DNA of 17,582 nucleotides. It comes from Desulfarculales bacterium UBA702. GTDB taxonomy: Bacteria > Desulfobacterota > Syntrophobacteria > Syntrophobacterales > Syntrophobacteraceae. Shown piece after piece: positions 7,061 through 14,237 of this stretch. The notes under the pieces were generated by a model. The model searched no databases, had not been told where the DNA came from, and was given only the letters and a program-made list of their open reading frames with translations. The translations under genes and the position numbers were made by a program. Position 1 is the stretch's first letter, and each line of letters opens with the position of its first letter. The stretch lies in the NCBI GenBank assembly GCA_002298165.1, contig DBMI01000009.1:1-17582 (forward strand), given 5' to 3'.

Positions 7061-7103
7061 GTTACCCGTGCGCTTTAGCGCAAGAGGAGTGAGAAAGACT
7101 CCT
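7061..7103. repeat. Right copy of the 26-27 bp repeat with two adjacent hairpins
   Basis: The repeat copy is 7061-7087. It contains a stem TGCGC/GCGCA around TTTA (7069-7082). Directly after it, AGGAGT/ACTCCT pair around a 7-base loop (7085-7103). The pair lies about 60 bp downstream of the stop of the minus-strand gene ending at 7161, so it might also help end that transcript. Confidence 0.4.
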
Positions 7104-7160
7104 GCAATCGTTCTTTGTCCTTCGCCTCTGTCGGCAAAGCTGATTGGGCAACTTCGTATC

Positions 7161-7574
7161 TTATGCCGGGTTTACAGTCAGGCCATGGAACCTGAATGGC
7201 CCGCCGGTTTTCTTGCGTGTAAAATCGAGTGTATATTCGATTTTTTTGGAGTACCAGTTTATGAAGTAAACGTTTTCGTCAACTTTGGTGGGCCTTTCTT
7301 TCAATATTTTTGCCTTGATGATTGGGGTGAACATTTCATCGTAATGCTTCAGAAAAGCTTCTTTGCTCTTTACCTGCCGAAGGGCGTCGCTTGCTTCCCA
7401 TGTGAAATTATCGAAGTTGATCATGCTCGCCACTTTTTCTTTATCTCCGGCGTTTACCGCTTTTTGAAGTTCGCTGAAGAACTGGGCAAAGGTCCCCTCA
7501 TTTTGCGCAAAGGCGGTTGGAACTGCACTCACGCACAAAAGACACAAAGCCGAGATGATAACCAGCCATTTCAT
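7161..7574 (-). CDS. Small exported protein, possibly NTF2/SnoaL-like
   Basis: A 137-residue protein with a clean signal peptide (residues 1-23, ending AFA). The mature part starts with a helix carrying FFSELQKAVNAGDKEKVASM, then a conserved-looking block with W48 and strands near the C-terminus. The pattern of a helix with AGDKEKV followed by strands resembles NTF2/SnoaL-like exported proteins, but I see no decisive motif, so this is only a suggestion. AAGGAG sits five bases before the ATG. It follows ruvA after about 110 bp on the same strand, so read-through from the ruvCA genes is possible, but nothing links it functionally to recombination. Confidence 0.75.
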   Translation of the reverse strand: MKWLVIISALCLLCVSAVPTAFAQNEGTFAQFFSELQKAVNAGDKEKVASMINFDNFTWEASDALRQVKSKEAFLKHYDEMFTPIIKAKILKERPTKVDENVYFINWYSKKIEYTLDFTRKKTGGPFRFHGLTVNPA

Positions 7575-7685
7575 TGGTGCTCCTTGATCCTCTCAGGTTT
7601 CTAAAGTTCAGATTTCCTAAAATGCATCAACCAGAGTTGCAGGTTGAAGTAACGTCTAATCAGCACTGTGGCTGTAAGATTTTAA

Positions 7686-8282
7686 TTACGCCAGGTTCCG
7701 CAATGCGTGCTTCAGCAAGCTCTCTATCGAAGGTGTATCTCCGAGGTTTTCTTTGGCGCGGTTCAGGGCTTTTTCAGCCTCGACCGGCTTATATCCTAAA
7801 TTTACAAGCGCTGAGAATGCATCGGGAAATGCACTTCCGGCAGCGAAGGGCTGGGCCGGTTCCGTTTTTGATTCGGTTTTGCCCCGGACCTTGTCCCGGA
7901 GTTCCAAGACCAGGCGTTCGGCTGTTTTTTTGCCGATTCCGGGGATGTTTTTGAGACGTGCGTAATCCTGGCGCGACACCACCATGCGCAATTCATCGGG
8001 GCTTATGCCGGATAGAATGGTTATGGCAAGCTTCGGGCCGATGCCGTTTACGCCGGTCAGGAGAAGAAACATCTCCCTTTCCGCCGCCGTTTTGAACCCG
8101 AAGAGCTGGATCGCATCCTCGCGTACATGGGTGTGGATGTGCAAATCTACCTGGCGACCTGTCTCGGGCAGATCATAGAAAGTGCTGAGCGGCACCTGGA
8201 CGTAATAGCCCACGCCGTTTACATCCACGATTACGAATTCGGGGCTTTTTGCCCGGAGCTTTCCTTCGAGAAATCCTATCAT
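7686..8282 (-). CDS. ruvA: Holliday junction branch migration protein RuvA
   Basis: RuvA binds four-way DNA junctions as a tetramer and loads the RuvB motor for branch migration in recombinational repair. The 198-residue length is normal. The N-terminal OB-fold domain begins MIGFLEGKL; two helix-hairpin-helix motifs follow, GVNGIGPKLA (about 77-86) and IPGIGKKTAERL (about 113-124); a flexible linker (133-150) leads to the RuvB-binding domain III (about 151-198). The ATG overlaps the ruvC stop as ATGA, indicating translational coupling. ruvB, often the next gene, is not adjacent: an unrelated exported protein follows. Confidence 0.97.
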   Translation of the reverse strand: MIGFLEGKLRAKSPEFVIVDVNGVGYYVQVPLSTFYDLPETGRQVDLHIHTHVREDAIQLFGFKTAAEREMFLLLTGVNGIGPKLAITILSGISPDELRMVVSRQDYARLKNIPGIGKKTAERLVLELRDKVRGKTESKTEPAQPFAAGSAFPDAFSALVNLGYKPVEAEKALNRAKENLGDTPSIESLLKHALRNLA

Positions 8283-8782
8283 GGCTTGTTCAACGCTTCC
8301 CAGCGCCTGTTAGACGAGTGCGTGTTAAGATGGCAGAGGGCGACCGCCAGCGCGTCGGCTGCATTGGGTTCGATCTGGGCGTCGATTCTGAAGATGCGCT
8401 GGATCATTCCGGCGACCTGATCCTTGGATGCCCTGCCGTAGCCCGCCACTGCCTGTTTGATTCTAAGGGCGCTGTACTCGTGAATGGTAAGACCTGCACT
8501 GACGCCGGCCAGAAGCACGGCCCCGCGCGCCTGGCCAAGGCTCAGAGCGCTTTTTACGTTTTTTGCAAAAAAGACTTCCTCGACCGCCATGCTGACAGGC
8601 TTGTACTCGCTGATAGCAGCGCCGAGCTGCTCAAAGATCATCTTGAGCCGCTCGGGGAATGAGCGGCTTGCGGGCAGCCTGATTGTGCCATGGTGAATGT
8701 ATTTGAGGTTATGCCCGTCGCCCTCGACGATCCCGTACCCGGTGAAACGCGACCCGGGGTCTATGCCGATCGTTCTGATCAT
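8279..8782 (-). CDS. ruvC: Crossover junction endodeoxyribonuclease RuvC
   Basis: RuvC is the dimeric nuclease that resolves Holliday junctions by paired nicks, working with RuvAB in the cytoplasm. The 167-residue protein has the RNase-H-like start GIDPGSRFTGYG with catalytic D8, then E68 in VEEVFFAKN, and D143 in NAADALAVALCH. The position matching E. coli D138 is N140 here, so one of the four acidic metal ligands is replaced; Thermus RuvC has a histidine there, so activity may be kept. The ribosome site (TGGAAAC) is weak. The stop overlaps the ruvA start. Upstream lie the frameshifted small membrane gene and yebC. Confidence 0.97.
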   Translation of the reverse strand: MIRTIGIDPGSRFTGYGIVEGDGHNLKYIHHGTIRLPASRSFPERLKMIFEQLGAAISEYKPVSMAVEEVFFAKNVKSALSLGQARGAVLLAGVSAGLTIHEYSALRIKQAVAGYGRASKDQVAGMIQRIFRIDAQIEPNAADALAVALCHLNTHSSNRRWEALNKP

Positions 8783-8825
8783 ATGCTGTTTCCAGTATGG
8801 ATAGCGGAGCCCGTCCTGATCATCC

Positions 8826-9091
8826 CTATATTAGAAACTTATAAACCAATGCAGATGTGACCAGCCAAAAGGTCATCCCTATCCAAAGACTAGCTTGGAA
8901 AATAGTACAAACGGGCCTGGAGATTCTTTGGCATAGAGATCCCACCGGGGTTTATGTTTCCCAAGACTTAAAACATAAAGTATTAGCTCGCCACTCCATG
9001 CAAATAGAATCCCAAAAAGCAATCGAAATATGAAAGTTAACGACTTCTTCGATGATAGAGTACCCTTAAGAACCCACCCACATTTACCCAT
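8826..9091 (-). pseudogene. Frameshifted small membrane protein gene
   Basis: Between yebC and ruvC an open frame encodes a membrane helix (FIFRLLFGILFAWSGEL), then ILYVLSLGKHKPRWDLYAKE, and stops at a TAG at 8879 within GGATAGGG. The next frame continues at once with IGMTFWLVTSALVYKFLI and its own TAG at 8826, which reads as a natural second membrane helix. One missing A (GGATAGGG for GGAATAGGG) would join them into a two-helix protein of about 85-90 residues. So this is either a recent pseudogene or a sequencing error. The start is uncertain (ATG 9091 or 9115, no clear ribosome site). I recall similar small proteins with a HKPRWDLY-like segment but know no function. Confidence 0.45.
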
Positions 9092-9131
9092 CGTATGCGG
9101 AGATCTTTCTCTCATTGATTTGAGTGGTGCC

Positions 9132-9153
9132 GGGCAGGCTGGAAAGCCTGCCC
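9132..9153. repeat. REP-like palindrome GGGCAGGCT/AGCCTGCCC
   Basis: Perfect 9-bp arms enclose a GGAA loop in the yebC-ruvC gap. This sequence type (a GCAGGCTGGAAAGCCTGC core) is common as a dispersed palindrome in many bacterial genomes. Only one copy is visible here. It lies after yebC and could stabilise or end that transcript. Confidence 0.5.
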
Positions 9154-9217
9154 CACATATCTGTAGCGGGTCTCGGGGCGCCAAGCCGAGTTGTCTGCTG
9201 CCGGAGGTTGCCCACCG

Positions 9218-9967
9218 CTACTCCAGGGATTCCATTAATTCATCCGGGATATCAAAATTAGCATAAGCGTTCTGGACGTCATCGGAGTCGTCGAGAGCAT
9301 CCATTAAACGGAGCAGTTGCGCGGCGGTTTTGGTGTCCTCGATCCGAACTGTCGTCTGGGGCGACATGGTGACCTCGGCCAGTTCGTATTGCCATCCTTT
9401 ATCGTCGAAAGCGGCCTTCACAGAAGCGAATTCCTCGGGGGAGGTTATTACCTCGAACTGATCCTCCTGGTCCTTTACATCCTCGGCGCCGGCTTCGAGG
9501 GCAAGCTCGAGGAGTTCTTCCTCGTTTACCTTGCTTTTGTCGAAAACGATGCTCCCCTTCTTGCTGAACATCCAGGCAACGCAGCCCGCCTCGCCCAGGT
9601 TGCCGCCGCTCTTGCTGAAGATATGGCGAATGTCGCTTGCAGCCCTGTTCCGATTATCAGTCATTATATCAACCAGTATTGCAACGCCGCCGGGGCCGTA
9701 GCCCTCGTAGTTGAACTCCTCGTAGTTGACGCCTTCCAACTCGCCGGTGCCTTTTTTGATCGCCCGCTCGATGTTTTCCTTGGGCATGTTTTCGGCCCTG
9801 GCCGCGAGCACCGCGGCTCGGAGGCGAGGATTTCCATCTGCGTTGCCGCCCCCCATTCGTGCCGCTACCATCACTTCCTTGATGAGTTTCGTGAAAACCT
9901 TGCCTCGCTTGGCATCGGCCGCACCCTTTTTGTGCTTGATGGTGCTCCATTTTGAATGACCCGACAT
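9218..9967 (-). CDS. yebC: YebC/PmpR family protein
   Basis: A 249-residue member of the widespread YebC/TACO1 family, reported in different systems as a DNA-binding transcriptional regulator and as a factor helping ribosomes through difficult sequences. The start MSGHSKWSTIKHKKGA is the family hallmark, followed by DAKRGKVFTKL, GNPRLRAAV and the YEGYGPGGVA segment; the three-domain length is normal. AGGAGGT lies five bases before the ATG. It starts 13 bp after the rlmE stop, so the two are almost certainly co-transcribed, with ruvC and ruvA probably in the same unit as in many bacteria. The usual cytoplasmic location is expected. Confidence 0.97.
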   Translation of the reverse strand: MSGHSKWSTIKHKKGAADAKRGKVFTKLIKEVMVAARMGGGNADGNPRLRAAVLAARAENMPKENIERAIKKGTGELEGVNYEEFNYEGYGPGGVAILVDIMTDNRNRAASDIRHIFSKSGGNLGEAGCVAWMFSKKGSIVFDKSKVNEEELLELALEAGAEDVKDQEDQFEVITSPEEFASVKAAFDDKGWQYELAEVTMSPQTTVRIEDTKTAAQLLRLMDALDDSDDVQNAYANFDIPDELMESLE

Positions 9968-9980
9968 GAAAGACCTCCTG

Positions 9981-10574
9981 CTATTTATTTCTTAGATTCA
10001 GGGCAAGAATGTAAATTTCCCGACTTTGCTTCCTGGATGCCTCGGGCTTTACGACCCGCGTTTTTTCAAAATGCTTCTTCACCTCGGCGAGGAGTTGATG
10101 AAATTCATTCCCCTGGAAGATCTTGGCCAAAAAAATCCCTCCCGGCCTAAGCGCCCCCAGTGCTATTTCGAGCGCGCGCTCGAAAAGAAGCGCCGAGCGG
10201 GCGGCATCGGCCACTTTTACTCCCGAGGTGGATGGGGCCATATCGCTCAGAACAATGTCGAAAGGCGCTTTTTCTCGAATGATTGAATCGACGAAGTCCC
10301 TATCGTTGATATCCCCCTGAAGAGTAATTACATGTTTGGGAAAGTTGTGCTCGATCGGCTTCAAATCGATTCCCAGCACCAGGCCGGAAGGCCCGACGGA
10401 CCTTTCCGCAAGCTGGATCCATGATCCGGGGGCTGCACCGAGATCGAGCACCTTGTTGCCGGGACGAAGTATGCTGTATTTTTTCTGGATCTCCTCAAGC
10501 TTGTAGATAGCTCTGGCAAGAAAATGCTCTTTTTTTGCCTTGTGAAAATAATGGTCGCGAACAGTAAAAGCCAT
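9981..10574 (-). CDS. rlmE: 23S rRNA (uridine-2'-O-)methyltransferase RlmE (FtsJ/RrmJ)
   Basis: RlmE uses S-adenosylmethionine to methylate the ribose of a uridine in the 23S rRNA A-loop on the 50S subunit (U2552 in E. coli). The 197-residue protein shows the SAM site VLDLGAAPGSW (about 42-52) and the catalytic tetrad K25, D111 (LSDMAP), K151 (LAKIFQG) and E186 (SREIYILA). I chose the ATG at 10574, giving MAFTVRDHYFHKAKKE, because this is the normal start of the family. The open frame runs further upstream only because it reads through the heptamer repeat and promoter region. The ribosome site (ACGGAAA) is weak. First gene of the rlmE-yebC-ruvCA cluster. Confidence 0.95.
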   Translation of the reverse strand: MAFTVRDHYFHKAKKEHFLARAIYKLEEIQKKYSILRPGNKVLDLGAAPGSWIQLAERSVGPSGLVLGIDLKPIEHNFPKHVITLQGDINDRDFVDSIIREKAPFDIVLSDMAPSTSGVKVADAARSALLFERALEIALGALRPGGIFLAKIFQGNEFHQLLAEVKKHFEKTRVVKPEASRKQSREIYILALNLRNK

Positions 10575-10618
10575 AGTTTCCGTCTGCTTAAGGATAGGAA
10601 TGTTTTCCAGAATTAGGT

Positions 10619-10647
10619 TGTATAACGGAATTTTGACATTTTGTAAA
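10619..10647 (-). promoter_or_regulatory. Sigma-70 promoter of the rlmE cluster
   Basis: On the minus strand TTTACA (five of six to consensus), a 17-base spacer and TATACA place the transcription start about 35-40 bases before rlmE. The heptamer repeat begins five bases upstream of the -35 box. Found by eye. Confidence 0.5.
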
Positions 10648-10652
10648 CGGGC

Positions 10653-10750
10653 GGGGGACGGAAGACGGATGACAGATGACGGGAGGCGGAGGGCGGAGGA
10701 CAGAGGAAGGAGGGCGGAGGACGGGAGATAGAGGACGGAGGGCGGAAGAG
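10653..10750. repeat. Heptamer tandem repeat, consensus GGAGGAC, 14 units
   Basis: Fourteen consecutive 7-base units follow the consensus GGAGGAC on the plus strand; GGAGGGC and GGAGGAC are the commonest forms. The strand is almost all purine, with a regularly spaced C. It fills part of the 368-bp divergent gap between rlmE and the macro-domain gene and abuts the rlmE promoter. Such arrays can change length by slippage. The rest of the gap (10751-10942) shows only a possible -10 box TAGAAT at 10843 and the small palindrome at 10914. Confidence 0.8.
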
Positions 10751-10913
10751 ACGACACATAATGCACTTCCGCTTCCGGCCATCCATTCATCCAATCCGTC
10801 ACATGTCACCCGTTTCGTCTTTCGCACTCGACTTTTTTGGAGTAGAATGTTTGTCACTTCCTAATCCAGCTGCAGTTCATGTTCCTTCGCGAGTTCATTC
10901 CGGGATTTCCACC

Positions 10914-10927
10914 AGATAGCTCTATCT
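10914..10927. promoter_or_regulatory. Short palindrome before the macro-domain gene
   Basis: AGATAG and CTATCT pair around CT, directly upstream of the ribosome site AGGAGG (10932). It could be an operator or a weak mRNA hairpin that affects translation start; with 6-bp arms, chance is quite possible. Confidence 0.2.
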
Positions 10928-10942
10928 ATTCTAGGAGGGATA

Positions 10943-11473
10943 ATGGAAAAGATCGTAAATGGCAGGAAAATCACCCTGTTGAGGGGAGACCTGACCGAAT
11001 TGGCGGTGGATGCCGTGGTAAATGCCGCCAATGCGCATCTGCAACTCGGGGGCGGAGTGGCTGGTGCCATCCGCACGAAAGGCGGACCGAGCATCCAGGA
11101 GGAGTGCAATAAGATAGGTCCGATAAGAACAGGGGAGGCCGCAATCACCGGCGGTGGAAATCTTAAGGCATCTTATGTGATCCACGCGGTCGGCCCGGTT
11201 TACGGCCACGGCAACGATGACGAAGACCTTCGAAACGCAACGCTCAACAGCCTCAGGCTCGCAACGGAAAAGGGAATCAAGACAATTGCTTTTCCGGCCA
11301 TAAGTACGGGAATTTTCGGGTTCCCGAAGGACCGCTGCGCGGGAATAATGCTCCCGACCGTTCGTGATTTCCTCGAGAAGGAACAAACCAGTCTCATTGA
11401 GGTGATTTTTTGCCTTTGGTCCGCCGAGGACTTGAAGATATTCGAAAAAGCGATGGAATCCCTGCCGAATTAG
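10943..11473 (+). CDS. Macro domain protein (MacroD-like ADP-ribose hydrolase/deacetylase)
   Basis: A 176-residue single macro domain. It shows the ADP-ribose binding signatures GDLTELAVDAVVNAAN (15-30), GGGVAGAI (37-43 region), VIHAVGP (79-85) and STGIFGFP (121-128), matching the MacroD/YmdB class, which removes acetyl from O-acetyl-ADP-ribose or ADP-ribose from proteins. The NAAN asparagine and the glycine-rich loop needed for this class are present. AGGAGG lies five bases before the ATG. The PEP-synthase-like gene follows on the same strand after 121 bp, so they may share a transcript. Cytoplasmic; the physiological substrate is unknown. Confidence 0.93.
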   Translation: MEKIVNGRKITLLRGDLTELAVDAVVNAANAHLQLGGGVAGAIRTKGGPSIQEECNKIGPIRTGEAAITGGGNLKASYVIHAVGPVYGHGNDDEDLRNATLNSLRLATEKGIKTIAFPAISTGIFGFPKDRCAGIMLPTVRDFLEKEQTSLIEVIFCLWSAEDLKIFEKAMESLPN

Positions 11474-11594
11474 GCAGCCGAGAAATTACCCTTTAGGTCG
11501 TCAAAACCGGTTTCCCGGTCATGCCTCCGCTTGAAAGGACAGCCGGAGGAATGTTATGCCCATCTAAATCGGTAATTCAGCGACAGGATATCTG

Positions 11595-14180
11595 ATGTTA
11601 AAGATGTTTGGTATTTTCCGTAGAAAAAGGGAGTTTAAGCCGGATTCGCCGGAAAAGGCCATTTTTCAGAAGAAGTATTTACATTTCCAGAAGTTGCTGG
11701 ATGGAAACAACTCTGCCCTGGAACTGATAACCGAGCTGGAAGAGGTATGCTACGGGCCCAAACCCTTCAACCTCAACTGGGTTGTGAGCAGAGCCGAACG
11801 CCTTCGGAATCATGTCTGTAATGTCGCCGAAGAGCTGGATGCCCTTTCGGGTGGCAAGTACTCATCGCTTGCCGGAGCGGTGGAGCGGATCGGTCGTGAC
11901 GTCTTCGCGGATTTAACCCAGAAACGGAACATAGAAAAAACCAGTCTCACCAGGCCCCTCAACCAGATAACCCTGAATGACGTATCCGAGGTGGGCGGAA
12001 AGGCCGCGCGTATAGGCGAGATAGCCAACCGGGTGGGTTTGCCTGTCCCCGGCGGGTTTGCGGTCACCGGCTACGCCTATCATAATTTCATGAAATCCAA
12101 CGGGCTCTACCGGGAAGCAAAAAGAGTACTATCCGACCTGGAATTGAACAATACGTCCAGCCTGCTCAGATGCAGCACCGAGATACAGGAAATAATCCTT
12201 AACTCGCCCTTGCCCTCGGAACTGGAGGATTCGCTGCTGCGGGAAATGGATTTGCTGATAGATGAAGGGGGGCCTGGGACTCGTGTGGCAGTCCGCTCGA
12301 GTGCCGCCAGCGAGGATTCCGAAGCGAGCTTTGCCGGGCAGTATTCATCCTTATTGGGTGTAGGCCGCGACGGACTGCTCCAGGCCTACAAGACCGTGGT
12401 GGCCAGCACTTATAATCCGAGGGCGATTTTTTACCGCTGTAGCAGGGGCTATCCCGATTTGTGCGTGGTAATGAGTGTTCTTTGCCTCACGATGATAGAT
12501 GCGGATTCGAGCGGGGTATTGTACACAATCGATCCGAACGACTTTGGCCGAAGGATGATGCTGATAAATGCCGTAAGGGGGCTAAGCAGGGCGGTTGACG
12601 GTTCGGTGCCCACCGACTTCTACGAAGTGGAGAGGGAAGGGAACAATCTCCTTTCGACCAGGACGGCATTAAAAGAAACAAGGCTGGTAGTCGGCCCGCA
12701 TGGTGAATTGATCGAGGAGCCTTTGCCGAGCGATGTTCGCCTCGCGCCATGCCTGGGAAAGGCTGAAATAGAGACCCTGGTAAAGTCCGGACTCGTACTC
12801 GAGCAACATTTTGGAAATCCTCAGGATATCGAATGGGCGATGGATAAGGGAGGCAGGATATTTATCGTGCAGTCGAGGCCCCTGAACGGGGGCACGGGCT
12901 CGAAGCGCGAGGATGAACCGGCGGACGATGCAAAGGGTTCCGGAGAAGATATCGCGGGACACTCTGTTATTCTCCGGGCCGGCACCACTGCTTCGCGCGG
13001 AAAAGCCTGCGGGACCGCATTCGTACTCGGGTCCGAAAAGGATATTGTCGATATTCCGGACGGGTCCATACTGGTTGCAAAGCAAACCTCCACTCAATAC
13101 GTCGCCCTTCTCGGAAAAATCCGGGCAATCGTGGCGAACGTTGGAAATGTCACCGGCCACATGGCTTCGGTTTCAAGGGAGCTTGGAGTGCCTACCCTGG
13201 TGGAAACCGGCAACGCGACCGAAATTATCCCTCACGGTGAAGTGGTAACGGTTGACGCAACCAATCGGGTCGTCTACCAGGGCAGGGTAGACAGCATTCT
13301 CGAACGAAAAACCGAAGTGAACCCGATAATGGGCACCCCGGCCTACAATGCCGCCCAATCGGCGTTAAAAAAAATTGCCTCTTTGAACATGCTCGACCCC
13401 GAAAGTGACACATTCACTCCTGAAAACTGCCTTACTTTCCACGATGTGATCCGGTTTGCTCACGAAATGTCGATGCGCGAGATGTTCAGGATAAGCGACG
13501 ATGTCGAGCTTAGCCGCAAATCGGCGGTTCGAATCAGGGTTCCTCTTCCAATGAGAATTCTTGCCGTGGATCTTGGCGGCGGACTACATCTTCAACGCGG
13601 GGAGAGCGAAGCAACAACTGATTCGATCCTGTCGCAGCTTTTCCAGGCGCTACTTGCCGGAATGAGCGATCCCAACGTGGGTTGGGCAGTCCCGGTCGAG
13701 GATAGGGGAGACGACGATCCCATAATCTCCGAAGCGATGGAAAGAGAACAGCTTCTGGCGGAAAGGGCGGTAGGGCCAAGTTATGCGGTAGTGTCCGAGG
13801 GATACCTCAACTTCAACTCCCGCATTGGACATCATCTTGCAGTTCTTGATGCCTACTGCGGAGAGCACGTAAACGATAATTACCTGCTCTTTTCCTTTAA
13901 GGGGGGCGCGCCCGATCCGGAGCGACGGTCGAGACGCGCGGCCCTCATCGCCAATGTACTGGAGCAATTGGGATTCAAAGTATCTCTGAAAGGTCACTTT
14001 GTCCGCGGAGAACTCAAAAAATATGGCTGCACCGTTCTTCGGGAAAAGGTCAAGATGATTGGTCGGCTTCTAGCCGCCGTCCGTTTGCTTGATGTTTCGC
14101 CATCTGATACCGGTCCCGTTGATTGGTACGTGGAACAATTCATGACACGAAATTACACCTTCCGCCGGGAACATTCCTAA
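11595..14180 (+). CDS. PEP synthase-like ATP-grasp/phosphohistidine protein with unassigned C-terminal domain
   Basis: An 861-residue protein of four parts. Residues 1-115 are helical and unfamiliar. Residues 122-430 form a PPDK/PEP synthase ATP-binding domain, with GGKAA (K136), RSSAASEDSEASFAGQY (234-250), DIEWAMD (411-417) and IVQSRPL (424-430). Residues about 485-565 form the swivelling phosphohistidine domain, with TGHMASVSRELGVPTLV and predicted phospho-acceptor H522. Residues 566-861 do not resemble the PEP/pyruvate TIM barrel: there is no GTNDL-type motif and no active-site cysteine loop. They carry GYLNFNSRIGHH (736-747), NDNY (760-763) and FKGGAPDPERRSRRA (768-782). I infer phosphotransfer from ATP through H522 to an unknown acceptor bound by the last domain. 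It is probably not a true PEP synthase. The ribosome site is AGGA, six bases before the ATG. The gene after it is convergent. Confidence 0.85.
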   Translation: MLKMFGIFRRKREFKPDSPEKAIFQKKYLHFQKLLDGNNSALELITELEEVCYGPKPFNLNWVVSRAERLRNHVCNVAEELDALSGGKYSSLAGAVERIGRDVFADLTQKRNIEKTSLTRPLNQITLNDVSEVGGKAARIGEIANRVGLPVPGGFAVTGYAYHNFMKSNGLYREAKRVLSDLELNNTSSLLRCSTEIQEIILNSPLPSELEDSLLREMDLLIDEGGPGTRVAVRSSAASEDSEASFAGQYSSLLGVGRDGLLQAYKTVVASTYNPRAIFYRCSRGYPDLCVVMSVLCLTMIDADSSGVLYTIDPNDFGRRMMLINAVRGLSRAVDGSVPTDFYEVEREGNNLLSTRTALKETRLVVGPHGELIEEPLPSDVRLAPCLGKAEIETLVKSGLVLEQHFGNPQDIEWAMDKGGRIFIVQSRPLNGGTGSKREDEPADDAKGSGEDIAGHSVILRAGTTASRGKACGTAFVLGSEKDIVDIPDGSILVAKQTSTQYVALLGKIRAIVANVGNVTGHMASVSRELGVPTLVETGNATEIIPHGEVVTVDATNRVVYQGRVDSILERKTEVNPIMGTPAYNAAQSALKKIASLNMLDPESDTFTPENCLTFHDVIRFAHEMSMREMFRISDDVELSRKSAVRIRVPLPMRILAVDLGGGLHLQRGESEATTDSILSQLFQALLAGMSDPNVGWAVPVEDRGDDDPIISEAMEREQLLAERAVGPSYAVVSEGYLNFNSRIGHHLAVLDAYCGEHVNDNYLLFSFKGGAPDPERRSRRAALIANVLEQLGFKVSLKGHFVRGELKKYGCTVLREKVKMIGRLLAAVRLLDVSPSDTGPVDWYVEQFMTRNYTFRREHS

Positions 14181-14237
14181 GCGCAAATCGGGCAGCTTCT
14201 AAACGCGGGTAACGAAAGACCGTTCCAACACCAGGGT

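Noticed and set aside
9317..9955. 212-codon plus-strand frame opposite yebC
   Set aside because: Antisense shadow of a well-conserved gene, with no start site or recognisable domain.
10575..10802. N-terminal extension of RlmE by 76 residues
   Set aside because: The extension is proline/serine/leucine-rich low-complexity sequence created by reading through the heptamer repeat and the promoter; the family start is MAFTVRDHYFHKAKKE at 10574.
13861..13900. CGE in the PEP-synthase-like C-terminus as the catalytic cysteine loop of PEP synthase
   Set aside because: The surrounding sequence (DAYCGEHVNDNY) and the whole domain lack the other barrel motifs, so the match looks coincidental.
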